Assembly: GCF_016924755.1 (NCBI RefSeq)
Contig: NZ_JAFFJX010000002.1
Coordinates: forward strand, 310,001-374,000
Direction of reading: 5' to 3'
From: Longitalea arenae
Lineage (GTDB): Bacteria; Bacteroidota; Bacteroidia; Chitinophagales; Chitinophagaceae
Length of the DNA stretch: 64,000 bases
In this document: positions 1 to 9,432 of the stretch, piece after piece
Layout: each line of letters starts with the position of its first letter
Position numbering within the stretch: the first letter of the stretch is position 1
Notes under the pieces: generated by a model
Seen by the model: the letters and a program-made list of their open reading frames with translations, nothing else
What the model was told of the DNA's origin: nothing
The model's database searches: none
Position numbers and translations under genes: made by a program

Positions 1-22
1 TAGTAAACTGTTAATTGCAATT

Positions 23-1813
23 ATGAAGATTCTATTCACGTATCTGAAACCATATAAATGGCTGGTCGTATTAACGCTTTTCCTGGCAGCCGTAAATACC
101 GGATTTTCATTATTTGATCCCATCATTTTTGGCCACCTTATTAACCTGGCCAATAACTACTTAGACAATCCAAACAATTTCCCCGGCAGATCATTTTTTA
201 CCGCCACCACGCCCTACTATGGGGTCATTTGGCTTTTATTGGCGTCCATTGGCGTGGCCATGGTAAGCCGTATTGCAAAGAACTTTCAGGACTACTGTTT
301 AAATGTGATCGTTCAGAAATTCGGCGCAAGGGTATTTACCGATGGGCTGAAACATGCTATGCGCCTGCCCTACCAGGAGTTTGAAGATCAGCGTAGCGGT
401 GAAACCCTGAGTGTGCTCACCAAAGTGAGAACGGATACTGAAAAGTTCATGAATTATTTCATCAATATATTATTTGGTGTATTGGTAGGCGTAACCTTTG
501 TAATGATCTACGCTTCATTGTGGATCAGCTGGTACATCACCATTGCATATGTTATCGGAATATTCCTTCTTACCTGGATCACTAACCTGCTGAGCAAAAA
601 GATCAAATCCATCCAAAAGAACATTGTATCACAAACGACGGCCCTGGCCGGTGCTACCACTGAATCTTTGCGCAATATTGAACTGGTGAAAAGCCTGGGG
701 CTTACCAACCAGGAAGTGACCCGTTTGAATAAGAACACCTATAAGATCCTGGGCCTTGAGCTTACCAAAGTAAAACGCGTGCGCAGCATCAGCTTCGTAC
801 AGGGCACTTTTGTAAATACCCTGCGCCAGGTAATTCTATTCATCTTAATGTATCTGATCTTCCACAAAGAAATGAACGCAGGCGAGATGGTGACCATGCA
901 GTTCTTCTCTTTCTTTATATTCAGTCCGCTGCAGGAGATCAGCAACATCATTATTGCCTACCGCGAGGCAGAAGCATCCCTGAACAATTTTCATAACCTG
1001 ATGCAAAAAAAGCCGGAAAGACAACCGGAACATCCGAAACACCTGGGCGATATTCAAACGCTCGATTTCCAGTCGGTAAGCTTTAAACACCAAACAGCAC
1101 AGCAAAAAGCGATCGACGATATCAGCTTTTCTGCCAAAACCGGTGAAACCATTGCCTTTGTTGGCCCATCGGGCTCCGGCAAATCAACCCTGATGAAATT
1201 GCTGGTGGGTTTGTATCGTCCGCAGGATGGCAAGATCCTGTATAATGGCATCGATGAGACCGACATCAATTTTGAAGACCTGCGTAACCAGATCGGTTTC
1301 GTGACCCAGGATACCCAGTTATTCTCAGGCACGATCAGGGAGAACCTGATGTTCGTTAATACAACTGCCACCGAAGAAAACCTGATGGATGCCCTTAAAA
1401 AAGCTTCCTGCACCAATTTGCTGGCCCGGGCAGAAAAAGGCCTGGATACCATGATCGGGGAAGGCGGTCTTAAATTATCGGGTGGTGAAAAGCAACGCCT
1501 GTCCATTGCGCGGGCACTCTTGCGCAATCCACGCTTGTTGATCTTTGACGAAGCCACTTCTTCCCTGGATTCACTCACAGAAGAAGAGATTACCAATACC
1601 ATAAAAGAGATCTCATCCCAGCGCAATCAGATCACGATCCTGATAGCTCACCGTTTATCAACCATCATGCATGCAGATCGCATATATGTACTGGAAAAAG
1701 GCGATGTAGTGGAAACCGGCAGCCACGAAAGCCTGCTCGAAGAAAAAGGTTTGTACTTTGCCATGTGGCGCCAACAGATCGGCGAACGTAAGAAAACCCT
1801 GGCAACGGCATGA
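23..1813 (+). CDS. ABC transporter, fused permease/ATPase (exporter type)
   Basis: 596-residue half-transporter with the membrane domain first (about residues 1-320, several hydrophobic helices) and an ATPase domain from about 345. The nucleotide-binding motifs are all present: Walker A GPSGSGKST at 381-389, signature LSGGEKQR from 485, Walker B LLIFDE ending in D509-E510, and the switch histidine H543 in IAHRLST. This is the MsbA/multidrug exporter architecture and it should act as a homodimer in the inner membrane, exporting a lipid or hydrophobic compound; the substrate cannot be read from the sequence. The ATG at 23 gives a normal family N-terminus. The frame is open upstream to the window edge, so a longer form is not formally excluded. 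It ends 46 bp before the DUF983 gene. Confidence 0.93.
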   Translation: MKILFTYLKPYKWLVVLTLFLAAVNTGFSLFDPIIFGHLINLANNYLDNPNNFPGRSFFTATTPYYGVIWLLLASIGVAMVSRIAKNFQDYCLNVIVQKFGARVFTDGLKHAMRLPYQEFEDQRSGETLSVLTKVRTDTEKFMNYFINILFGVLVGVTFVMIYASLWISWYITIAYVIGIFLLTWITNLLSKKIKSIQKNIVSQTTALAGATTESLRNIELVKSLGLTNQEVTRLNKNTYKILGLELTKVKRVRSISFVQGTFVNTLRQVILFILMYLIFHKEMNAGEMVTMQFFSFFIFSPLQEISNIIIAYREAEASLNNFHNLMQKKPERQPEHPKHLGDIQTLDFQSVSFKHQTAQQKAIDDISFSAKTGETIAFVGPSGSGKSTLMKLLVGLYRPQDGKILYNGIDETDINFEDLRNQIGFVTQDTQLFSGTIRENLMFVNTTATEENLMDALKKASCTNLLARAEKGLDTMIGEGGLKLSGGEKQRLSIARALLRNPRLLIFDEATSSLDSLTEEEITNTIKEISSQRNQITILIAHRLSTIMHADRIYVLEKGDVVETGSHESLLEEKGLYFAMWRQQIGERKKTLATA

Positions 1814-1829
1814 TCCCGGCTAATTTTTA

Positions 1830-1837
1830 TACTTTTG
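1830..1837 (+). promoter_or_regulatory. -7 box upstream of the DUF983 gene
   Basis: TACTTTTG matches the Bacteroidota -7 consensus TAnnTTTG and lies 22 nt before the start codon. No convincing -33 TTG is visible at the usual distance. Confidence 0.45.
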
Positions 1838-1859
1838 CCGTTCAACAATCAGGTTCATC

Positions 1860-2324
1860 ATGCCCGCTTCGTCAAAACCCAATTTCCTCTGGAGCATCCT
1901 AACCATGAAATGTCCCCGTTGCCGCCGTGGACCCATGTTCAGGAATAATAACCCCTGGAAGCTTAAAAAAGTGTTCGATATGCCTGTACATTGCGAAGAA
2001 TGCGGTCAAAAGTTTGAAATGGAAGTAGGCTTCTGGTACGGCACCGGTTATGTGAGTTATGCATTATCGGTGGCCCTCTCTGTAGCCACTTTTGTTGCCT
2101 GGTATGTGCTCATAGGTATGAGTACCCAGGACAACCGGTTCTTCTGGTGGTTAGGCATCAATATATTTCTGCTCATCGTTTTACAACCATGGCTCATGCG
2201 TATAAGCCGGGTCATCTATCTGTACTTCTTTGTACGCTACGATCCCAATTATAAGAACACCAGGGCCAAAAAATTCGATTATGAAACTGATTCTTACTAT
2301 GAGGGCGGGGAAAGCCAGCAATAA
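1860..2324 (+). CDS. DUF983 family membrane protein
   Basis: 154 residues. Two CxxC pairs (CPRCRRG near residue 19 and CEEC near residue 46) form a probable zinc ribbon at the N-terminus. Two hydrophobic helices follow (about residues 66-87 and 95-115). The arrangement and the phrase MKCPRCRRGPMF are typical of DUF983, an uncharacterised family common in Bacteroidota and Alphaproteobacteria. The biological role is unknown. An alternative start is the ATG inside MKCPRC (residue 16). It has its own -7 box in the short gap after the ABC transporter and is followed by a strong terminator. Confidence 0.88.
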   Translation: MPASSKPNFLWSILTMKCPRCRRGPMFRNNNPWKLKKVFDMPVHCEECGQKFEMEVGFWYGTGYVSYALSVALSVATFVAWYVLIGMSTQDNRFFWWLGINIFLLIVLQPWLMRISRVIYLYFFVRYDPNYKNTRAKKFDYETDSYYEGGESQQ

Positions 2325-2353
2325 ATAAGCGATCGTTCTCACAAGTATATAAG

Positions 2354-2385
2354 ACGCCATAAACGCTGTTTATGGCGTTTTTTTT
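2354..2385 (+). terminator. Rho-independent terminator after the DUF983 gene
   Basis: Perfect 11-bp stem (acgccataaac / gtttatggcgt) with a 3-nt loop, followed by a run of seven T. Confidence 0.93.
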
Positions 2386-2417
2386 ATGTTCAGGCCAGGC
2401 CAAACCACTCCATCCTG

Positions 2418-2445
2418 TTGCTAGATGATATTAGCACTAGTTTTG
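2418..2445 (+). promoter_or_regulatory. Promoter for the GH92 gene
   Basis: TTG at 2418-2420, 17-nt spacer, then TAGTTTTG at 2438-2445, a good Bacteroidota -33/-7 pair. It would leave a leader of about 70 nt before the ATG at 2522. Confidence 0.6.
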
Positions 2446-2521
2446 TAGGCTTCATTCTATTTATTATAAAAAAGATACATGTAAGTTAAAGGCCATCTGG
2501 CAAAAAATTAAACATATTTCG

Positions 2522-4804
2522 ATGAAAAAACGGTCGCTATTGTTATGGGTGTTACCCTTATCCGCATTTGCACAACAAAAGAACCTGGTACAATATGTAA
2601 ATCCATTGATCGGTACACAACGCATGGGACATACCTTTCCCGGCGCTACCGTTCCGTTTGGTATGGTACAGCTCAGTCCCGATACCGATACCCTGCCCTA
2701 TGAAATGAATGGAAAGTATAATCCCGATGTATATAAGTATTGCGCCGGTTACCAGTACGACGATAAAACCATCGTGGGTTTCAGCCATACCCATTTCAGC
2801 GGCACGGGCCATAGCGATCTGGGCGATTTCCTCGTTATGCCTACCAAAGGCGAGCTACAGTTGAATCCCGGCATTGCCACTGATACAAAGACCGGCTTCC
2901 GCTCTGCTTTTTCCCACGCCAATGAAAAAGCAGAAGCAGGTTATTACAAAGTACAGCTGGATGACGATAACATCACTGCTGAATTAACCGCCACTACGAG
3001 AACCGGATTTCATCAATACAGTTTTCCGAAAACAAATGATGCCCATATCATCTTCGACCTGATGCATGGCATTTACAATTACGATGACAAGAACGTGTGG
3101 ACCTTCGTTCGCGTAGAGAACGATACGCTGGTTACGGGTTACCGGCAAACCAATGGCTGGGCACGTACCCGCACCGTTTATTTTGCAATGACCTTTTCAA
3201 AACCTTTCAAGGAATATGGCTGTAAAGACTTCAGCAAAAAGCAGGTTTACCGCGGCTTCTGGCGCAAGTTCGATCAGTCGAAGAACTTTCCCGATCTAGC
3301 CGGCAAGCAACTGCGTATGTTCTTCAACTTTGACACAGAGGAAGGCGAAAAGATCAAGTTGAAGCTGGCCTTATCATCAGTAAGTACGGAAGGCGCCTTG
3401 CTGAACCTCCGAACAGAAATACCGCACTGGGATTTTGAAAGAACAAAAGCAGCCGCACAGGCCAGCTGGAATACAGAGCTGTCAAAGATCACGGTAGAAG
3501 CAGCCGAATCGGAAAAACAGAACTTTTACACAGCCTTATACCATGCCTTCCTGGGTCCTACTGTTTATATGGACGTTGACCGCAGGTACCGGGGGCTCGA
3601 TCAGAACATTCACACCGCCAGTAACTTTACCAACTATACCACTTTTTCGCTCTGGGATACTTACCGCGCCCTGCATCCTTTCTTCAACCTGGTACAGCCT
3701 GCGCGTAATGGCGATATGATCAATAGCATGCTCGCGCATTACGATCAAAGCGTGTTGAAGATGCTGCCCATATGGAGCCATTATAACAATGATAACTGGT
3801 GTATGAGCGGTTATCACAGTGTGTCGGTGATTGCAGATGCCCTCGTTAAAGGGAATAAATCATTTGATGCGGCCCACGCGCTGGAAGCCTGTGTTGCCAC
3901 GGCTACCCGCAAGAACTATGAAGGGCTCGACCAGTACATCAACAAAGGTTATATTCCCGATGAAAAGCTGGGCACCTCCGCTTCCACTACCCTGGAGTAT
4001 GCCTATGATGACTGGTGCATAGCACAGATCGCGCGCTTACAGGGGCGTTCCGATGTCAATGCCACATTCTTAAAACGGTCGGCCAACTTTAACAACGTGT
4101 ACGATGCAGGAACTGGCTTTATGCGCGCCCGCAGGGAAGATGGCAGATTTAAACAGGAATTTGATCCTTTAAGTACGCATGGACAGGGTTTCATTGAAGG
4201 TAATTCCTGGAATTACAGCTTTTTTGTGCCGCATGATCCCGGAGCATTGATCAACTTAATGGGTGGTAAAAAGAAATTCAGCGCCCGGCTCGATACCCTG
4301 TTCACCATGTACCTGCCCGATAAATATTTTGCCGAAACAGAAGACATTACCCGCGATGGCATCATTGGAAATTATGTGCATGGCAATGAACCGGCCCACC
4401 ATGTGGCCTACCTGTACAACTTTGCCGGACAGCCGGCGAAAACGCAGCAACGGGTAAGAATGATCCTGAAAAATCAATACAAACCAGCGCCTGATGGCTT
4501 AGGCGGCAATGATGATTGCGGCCAGATGAGCGCCTGGTATCTTTTTTCAACGCTGGGATTTTATCCGGTATCACCGGGATCTGCTGAATACCAGTTGGGC
4601 AGTCCGGCCATCAATAAAGCGAGTATACAACTCGAAAACGGGAATACGTTCAGGATCGAAGCCATTGGTCAAAGCGATAAGAATGTATATGTACAGAAGG
4701 TATTGTTGAATGGCAAACAACTTACGCAGCCGGTTATCAGTCATGAAGACATCAGCAAAGGGGGTACACTTACATTCTATATGTCGGCCAAACCCAATAA
4801 ATAA
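2522..4804 (+). CDS. Secreted GH92 family alpha-mannosidase
   Basis: 760 residues with a short hydrophobic signal peptide ending near AFAQQ (residue 18). The family start YVNPLIGT appears at once, followed by PFGMVQLSPDT, GFSHTHFSGTG, SLWDTYRALHPFF, GYHSVSVIADAL and GLGGNDDCGQMSAW. The probable catalytic acid is E559 in IEGNSW, and the calcium/base motif GND starts near residue 662. GH92 enzymes are calcium-dependent exo-alpha-mannosidases that trim mannan or N-glycans, in the periplasm or at the cell surface. No type IX sorting domain and no lipobox are visible, so a periplasmic place is likely. No SusC/SusD pair or other glycosidase is nearby, so it is not in a recognisable polysaccharide locus. 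Confidence 0.95.
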   Translation: MKKRSLLLWVLPLSAFAQQKNLVQYVNPLIGTQRMGHTFPGATVPFGMVQLSPDTDTLPYEMNGKYNPDVYKYCAGYQYDDKTIVGFSHTHFSGTGHSDLGDFLVMPTKGELQLNPGIATDTKTGFRSAFSHANEKAEAGYYKVQLDDDNITAELTATTRTGFHQYSFPKTNDAHIIFDLMHGIYNYDDKNVWTFVRVENDTLVTGYRQTNGWARTRTVYFAMTFSKPFKEYGCKDFSKKQVYRGFWRKFDQSKNFPDLAGKQLRMFFNFDTEEGEKIKLKLALSSVSTEGALLNLRTEIPHWDFERTKAAAQASWNTELSKITVEAAESEKQNFYTALYHAFLGPTVYMDVDRRYRGLDQNIHTASNFTNYTTFSLWDTYRALHPFFNLVQPARNGDMINSMLAHYDQSVLKMLPIWSHYNNDNWCMSGYHSVSVIADALVKGNKSFDAAHALEACVATATRKNYEGLDQYINKGYIPDEKLGTSASTTLEYAYDDWCIAQIARLQGRSDVNATFLKRSANFNNVYDAGTGFMRARREDGRFKQEFDPLSTHGQGFIEGNSWNYSFFVPHDPGALINLMGGKKKFSARLDTLFTMYLPDKYFAETEDITRDGIIGNYVHGNEPAHHVAYLYNFAGQPAKTQQRVRMILKNQYKPAPDGLGGNDDCGQMSAWYLFSTLGFYPVSPGSAEYQLGSPAINKASIQLENGNTFRIEAIGQSDKNVYVQKVLLNGKQLTQPVISHEDISKGGTLTFYMSAKPNK

Positions 4805-4805
4805 A

Positions 4806-4835
4806 ATCAAAAGCCCCGATGGTACCATCGGGGCT
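4806..4835 (-). terminator. Terminator between the GH92 gene and the sensor kinase gene
   Basis: Perfect palindrome agccccgatgg / ccatcggggct at 4812-4835. The T-rich tail is on the minus strand (ttttgatttt), so it best serves the sensor kinase transcript but may stop both convergent messages. Confidence 0.8.
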
Positions 4836-4916
4836 GTAAACATATATCATCAAGGGTTAGTAAGTAAAGGTATAACGTTAAGTTACAAAAATTATTATAA
4901 TCAGGCAATAGCCTAT

Positions 4917-6755
4917 TTACTTCTTTAATGTTACTGTAAAAACCGATCCCACCCCTATTTCACTTTCGCAGGTGATGCGGCCGTTGATCTCTTCCACAAT
5001 CCTTTTCACAATTGACAGACCAAGCCCATTAGAAGCTTCTCCATCTGTAGGCCGGGAAGAGATCTTGCTGTATTTCGAGAACAGGAAAGGCAATTCTTCT
5101 TTTTCAATGCCCACGCCTTCGTCGCGCACCTTAATAACAACGGTATCCTGCTCATCGTGAATGGTCATCCATACCTGCCTGCCATGTGGGGTATATTTGA
5201 TAGCATTCGATAACAGATTTTCACAAATGCGGCTCACCAGGTAGCGGTCGCTTAAAATGAACAGCTTTTTCCCCGAGACCTCTGTATGCAGGTGGATATT
5301 CTTTTTACCGGCCATCGGTTTAAAGTTGTCGGCCACTTCTTCTGCAAGGGCCTTCAGATCAAATTTTTCCAACTGCATTTTGTGATTACCGATATCTGCC
5401 CGTTCTACGTCGAGTATCTGCCTGATGAGGCGCTCTCCATATTCACCGGCCTGCAATATGCGTTTCAGCGCTTTTTGCTGTTCCGGCGATAAACGGGCGG
5501 CGTCATTCTCAAAGACCTGGCCCCAGATCTGTATGGTGGCAAAAGGCGTATTCAGGTCATGCGATACGATACTTATGAGCGAGTTCTTTTCATAGTTCAG
5601 TTCTGATAACTTTTCGTTTTGCTGTACAATGAGGTCATTGGTTGCCATTAACCGCCGGTGCGCGTTCCGTTTTATCACAAATCCTATTGCAATTAAGACC
5701 CCAATGATCCCGAGGGCTGCAGCTACCAGGGTAAGCTCACGGGTGCGGATGGTTTCCTTTTCTATTCTTGCCTGCAACAGTTTGTTCTCAGCATCGCGTT
5801 CACTGGCATGAAAGCGTTCCTGCAGGGCCGCAATGGTCTTATAGGTATCACTGTGCAGAATAGCCGTATCGAGCGAATACCATTTCTTAATGTACTGGTA
5901 GGCTTTACTGTAATTGCCCTGGTACTCAGCCAGCTTGGCCAGTATGGAATAGCTATCGGCCTCCTTGCTTTTTGATTCCAGCCTTTGCGCCAGTTCCATG
6001 GCGCTTTCTGCATACCTGGTGGCTGAATCAAACTGACGTTTTTCCGCATACAGATCAGCCAGGTTCAACCTGGCCACCCATAATCCGTTCAGATCACTAT
6101 CCCTTGAATGTTTGATGAGGTTCTGCCTGAAATAAGGCAGCGCTTCATCAAACTTTTTTTCTTTGAAATATAAATTGCCCAGGTTATTATAAGTGCTCGA
6201 TAAGCTGATAAGTCCCCGCCGCTCCAGTGGTTTGCCCAATTGCACGGCCTTTTCGAGCAGGATATGCGAGCTGTCGTATTGTTTCAGCTGGGTATAAATA
6301 ACCGCCAGGTTATTATACATATTGATCAGGGAAGGTATTTTTCCATCGGCTTCCGACAGCCGGGCGCATTGTAAATAAAACTCTTTTGCCTTTTCCGGTT
6401 CCCTGATCGCAAAATAAGCAATGGCCAGGTCGCTGAGGGCCGCAAGTTCATATTCCGGTGCATGAATTGACCGGGCGGCCTGTAAGGACTGCAGATAATA
6501 GGCAATGGCTTTTTCATAATTATTACTCAGGTCTTCAGAGATCCCTTTCAGCCGCAGGGAAAGCACATTGCCCTTATTGAATTTAAGCTGTTCGGCTTCT
6601 TTTGAGATGTAATCGGCGTAGTAGCGAATGGAGTCTATCTTGTCTTCGGAGAAATCGAGGCAACGGTCGTACAAGTTCTTTAACTGTGTTGTATCGACCT
6701 GTGCAAATGAACATACGCAGGAAATCAAAGCCCCTATTAGCAGATAGTATTTCAC
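4917..6755 (-). CDS. TPR-containing sensor histidine kinase
   Basis: 612 residues with a signal peptide (MKYYLLIGALISCVCSFAQ), about six tetratricopeptide repeats across residues 25-300, a coiled stretch, one transmembrane helix near 343-362, a HisKA domain with phospho-acceptor H399 in SHDLNTP, and a HATPase domain (N-box NLLSNAIKYTP near 510-520, DEGVGI, NGLGLSIVKRI). The TPR region faces the periplasm and presumably senses through a protein or peptide partner. It lies 123 bp downstream of a response regulator gene on the same strand and probably pairs with it. The H-box is of the classical HisKA type, although the neighbouring regulator is of the NarL type. Confidence 0.93.
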   Translation of the reverse strand: MKYYLLIGALISCVCSFAQVDTTQLKNLYDRCLDFSEDKIDSIRYYADYISKEAEQLKFNKGNVLSLRLKGISEDLSNNYEKAIAYYLQSLQAARSIHAPEYELAALSDLAIAYFAIREPEKAKEFYLQCARLSEADGKIPSLINMYNNLAVIYTQLKQYDSSHILLEKAVQLGKPLERRGLISLSSTYNNLGNLYFKEKKFDEALPYFRQNLIKHSRDSDLNGLWVARLNLADLYAEKRQFDSATRYAESAMELAQRLESKSKEADSYSILAKLAEYQGNYSKAYQYIKKWYSLDTAILHSDTYKTIAALQERFHASERDAENKLLQARIEKETIRTRELTLVAAALGIIGVLIAIGFVIKRNAHRRLMATNDLIVQQNEKLSELNYEKNSLISIVSHDLNTPFATIQIWGQVFENDAARLSPEQQKALKRILQAGEYGERLIRQILDVERADIGNHKMQLEKFDLKALAEEVADNFKPMAGKKNIHLHTEVSGKKLFILSDRYLVSRICENLLSNAIKYTPHGRQVWMTIHDEQDTVVIKVRDEGVGIEKEELPFLFSKYSKISSRPTDGEASNGLGLSIVKRIVEEINGRITCESEIGVGSVFTVTLKK

Positions 6756-6789
6756 CGGATTGCCGAATTATACTACCAAATTAAGGGTT

Positions 6790-6806
6790 TTTACTTATTA
6801 AGTAAA
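6790..6806. repeat. AT-rich inverted repeat between regulator and kinase genes
   Basis: tttactt, a 3-nt loop, aagtaaa. It may be an operator or a weak transcript-end hairpin; there is no clear T-run. Confidence 0.4.
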
Positions 6807-6878
6807 GTAATTGCTGTAATTAAAGTATCGTTACGTGATAGCGCCCTGTTTATTAAATGTTTTGAAGACAGGAATGGA

Positions 6879-7523
6879 TCATTCGATGAGCTTGTTCTTT
6901 AAAGCGAACTTTACCAGTCCCACAGTATTGTTTACGCCCAGTTTGGCGATCAGGTTCTTGCGATGGGTCTCTACCGTACTTACGCTTAAGAAAAGTTTTT
7001 TGGCAATTTCTGAATTACTGTATTCTTTGCAGATCAGGGTCAGGACTTCTATTTCTCTTTTTGATAATATTTCATCTACCTTCTTATCTTCAATAGTTAC
7101 CGTATTGCGGAAATCCTGGTTGGTATCGAGGATGTTGATCTCTTTACTGAAATATTTGTTGCCGCCGGCAACGGTTTCCAGCGCTTTGGTAAGTTCGGCA
7201 ATATTGGTATTCTTCAGCAGGTAACCCTGGATATCGTATTTCAACAGCTTGTGAATATAACGGGTGCCGCGCATGATGGTGAGGTACAGGATCTTCAGCC
7301 CCGGTTGAATCTCACGGATCTTCAGCAGCAGCTCTTCTTCGCCAATATCAGGTAAGTGTACATCAAGCAGCAGAATGTCGATTTCATTGTTCGGTAACTG
7401 GCTCAGGAGGCTTTCACCCGTAAAGGCGGAACCGATCACCTCTATGCCGGGTTGCTTGTTCAGCAATAAAACCAGGCCCTCAAGGTATAGTTCATGGTCA
7501 TCTGTTATAAAAACCTTCAACAT
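6879..7523 (-). CDS. NarL/LuxR-type response regulator
   Basis: 214 residues from the ATG at 7523. The receiver domain has the acidic pair D8-D9 and phospho-acceptor D54 in LLLDVHLPD. The C-terminal helix-turn-helix reads LSKREIEVLTLICKEYSNSE, then VSTVETHRKNLIAKLGV, the classic LuxR/NarL output. The reading frame extends two codons upstream to a TTG, but that TTG is the end of a -7 box (TAATTTTG at 7527-7534), so the ATG is preferred. It stands directly upstream of the TPR sensor kinase and is presumably its partner. The -7 box ends only 3 nt before the ATG, which suggests a leaderless message. Confidence 0.93.
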   Translation of the reverse strand: MLKVFITDDHELYLEGLVLLLNKQPGIEVIGSAFTGESLLSQLPNNEIDILLLDVHLPDIGEEELLLKIREIQPGLKILYLTIMRGTRYIHKLLKYDIQGYLLKNTNIAELTKALETVAGGNKYFSKEINILDTNQDFRNTVTIEDKKVDEILSKREIEVLTLICKEYSNSEIAKKLFLSVSTVETHRKNLIAKLGVNNTVGLVKFALKNKLIE

Positions 7524-7526
7524 AGT

Positions 7527-7534
7527 CAAAATTA
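7527..7534 (-). promoter_or_regulatory. -7 box of the response regulator gene
   Basis: TAATTTTG on the minus strand, a perfect TAnnTTTG match, 3 nt before the ATG. No TTG is seen at the expected -33 distance. The rest of the gap up to 7777 shows no gene or clear structure. Confidence 0.5.
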
Positions 7535-7776
7535 AAGACCGGTCAGTTTTCAGGAATAATGGTTATTTACCGATCCAAAGCAAATTAAAACTATTTACTG
7601 TAGGATAACAAAAAGGAGGCCATTCCATTTTTTTTAAATTCCTTATTGCGCAAGGCCATCGCTGCTGTTGGCGCATAGGCCCGCCCTGGCCGTCAGCCAT
7701 TTCCTTGAATCGCTGAGCATTTAGCAAGTTTTAGCAAAGCAGATGTTGCCGGCCATCAGCAAGCGTTGGGTTAAAT

Positions 7777-7808
7777 GAAAAAAGCCTCCTGGCAGAGGCC
7801 GGGAAGCT
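7777..7808 (-). terminator. Terminator of the DUF1800-DUF1501 operon
   Basis: On the minus strand agcttcc pairs with ggaggct (one G-T pair) with an inner ggc/gcc pair, followed by six T. It lies just past the DUF1501 stop codon. Confidence 0.82.
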
Positions 7809-7835
7809 TTCCTTATACGGATTAAATTTTCTACG

Positions 7836-9416
7836 TCATCGCGTTTTCAGCATGGGTCGTACCTGCTGGGTGGCGCCGTTTTGAAAACGGGCATAATAAA
7901 CACCCAATGGAAGCCCATACCCGTCGAAGGTTACAGTATAGGTACCGGATGTATATACTTTGTCTGTAAGCACTCGTATAACCCTGCCCATGGTATCCAG
8001 CACCTGTACCAGGGTATGGCCGCCTTTGGTATTGAAGGTGATGGTGGTTCTTTCAACAAATGGGTTCGGATAGTTGATGATCAACTGCTCGCCATCGTTC
8101 CTTACATCGTCGATACCGGTGGCGCCACAGGCCGGATTGATGACCAATGGAATGTTCGGGAAATCGCGCAGCAAAACGGTTTTCAGATCAGCATCGTTTA
8201 CACAGAACCATTGCCTCAGGATAGAAGCATAAATACTTCTGAAATCGTATTGATAAGGAACGTTGTCGTTTAAGCGCGCATTGGACGAAATGGTTGGATT
8301 GGTACCAATGATGCCGCCCCGGATATTCTTACCAAAGAGGATGACCGGTGCGGCAGCGCCATGGTCAGTACCATAACTTCCATTCGATTTTATACGGCGG
8401 CCGAACTCTGAAAAGGTCATACCGATCACCCTGTCCTCAACGCCCAGTCCTTTCAGGTCGTCCATAAAACATTTAATGGCATCAGACACGCGGGCCATCA
8501 GTTTGGCATGCGTTCCTACGGTTGTATCGGCAGTATCTACCTGGCTCGAATGGGTGTCGAAACCTCCGGTGCTAACCATGTATACACGGGTCTTTAAACC
8601 GCCTTTCACCAGCCGGGCTACGATCCGAAGCTGTTGGGCCAGGTCATTGTTACTCGGGTAAGACCCCTGGGATGTGACTTTGGCGGCAGCAGCTCTGATA
8701 ACATTTCCGTAGGCTTCCGTTTGTCCCATGATCATGCGGATATATTCCAGCTCTTTACCCCAGGGCGTTGCAGGCACCGGGTCATTTACGTTATCAAGGT
8801 AATCGTAGAAGGTGGAAGGGTCGCTGATGGTCATACCCATGGGGAATGAAGGCCCCTGCGATGCCAGCGATGCAACAGAACCGATCTGAATCGCCAGCGG
8901 ATCGGGCATTTGCGCTGTTGGATAACCAAACGGGAAGTTTGGAAATTCGAGATTCAGGTAGCGGCCGATCCATCCGCTGTAAAGTACCTGTTCCGAATCG
9001 GAAGCAGACATCCAGATATCGGTTGCGCGGAAGTGAGAAAAGTTAGGCCTGTCATATCCGACAGCCTGTACAATGGCCACTTTGTTTTCGTTATACAGGG
9101 TTTGTATACCGGTCATGCTGGGATGCAATCCTGTTTTTGAGGTTCCGTTCAAAGGAAGGATCTTGTTCTGGGCGATCGCAATATTGGAACGGGCATTATA
9201 ATAGTCTCTGTAAATTTCAATGGGGATCACCATGTTCAAGCCATCGTTACCACCATTCAGTTGTATCATCACTAATACCTTGTCGGTGTCGGTAGCCATG
9301 AGGGCCCTCACCAATGGAGAGGCGCCTGTAAAAGCCTTAACGGAAAAACCGTTGAGTAAGGCAGGCAGCGTTACAGATGCAGGCAATGTTTGTTTAAAAA
9401 AGTCTCTGCGCTTCAT
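7836..9416 (-). CDS. DUF1501 family protein with type IX sorting domain
   Basis: 526 residues. The N-terminus MKRRDFFKQTLPASVTLPAL resembles a twin-arginine-like export signal, as is usual for DUF1501 proteins. The central region has QLNGGNDGLNMVIP, GGFDTHSSQ, TFSEFGRRIKSNGSYGTDHG, all typical of DUF1501, a sulfatase-like fold of unknown function. The last 75 or so residues (NYPNPF onward, ending PLGVYYARFQNG...VRPMLKTR) form a type A type IX secretion sorting domain, so the protein should be delivered to the cell surface. It follows the DUF1800 gene by 16 bp in one operon; the two families co-occur very widely, but their substrate is not known. Confidence 0.93.
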   Translation of the reverse strand: MKRRDFFKQTLPASVTLPALLNGFSVKAFTGASPLVRALMATDTDKVLVMIQLNGGNDGLNMVIPIEIYRDYYNARSNIAIAQNKILPLNGTSKTGLHPSMTGIQTLYNENKVAIVQAVGYDRPNFSHFRATDIWMSASDSEQVLYSGWIGRYLNLEFPNFPFGYPTAQMPDPLAIQIGSVASLASQGPSFPMGMTISDPSTFYDYLDNVNDPVPATPWGKELEYIRMIMGQTEAYGNVIRAAAAKVTSQGSYPSNNDLAQQLRIVARLVKGGLKTRVYMVSTGGFDTHSSQVDTADTTVGTHAKLMARVSDAIKCFMDDLKGLGVEDRVIGMTFSEFGRRIKSNGSYGTDHGAAAPVILFGKNIRGGIIGTNPTISSNARLNDNVPYQYDFRSIYASILRQWFCVNDADLKTVLLRDFPNIPLVINPACGATGIDDVRNDGEQLIINYPNPFVERTTITFNTKGGHTLVQVLDTMGRVIRVLTDKVYTSGTYTVTFDGYGLPLGVYYARFQNGATQQVRPMLKTR

Positions 9417-9432
9417 AAGATCGGTTTTAATG

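Noticed and set aside
1054-1626. 190-residue minus-strand frame inside the ABC transporter gene
   Set aside because: Shadow of a strongly conserved ATPase domain on the other strand.
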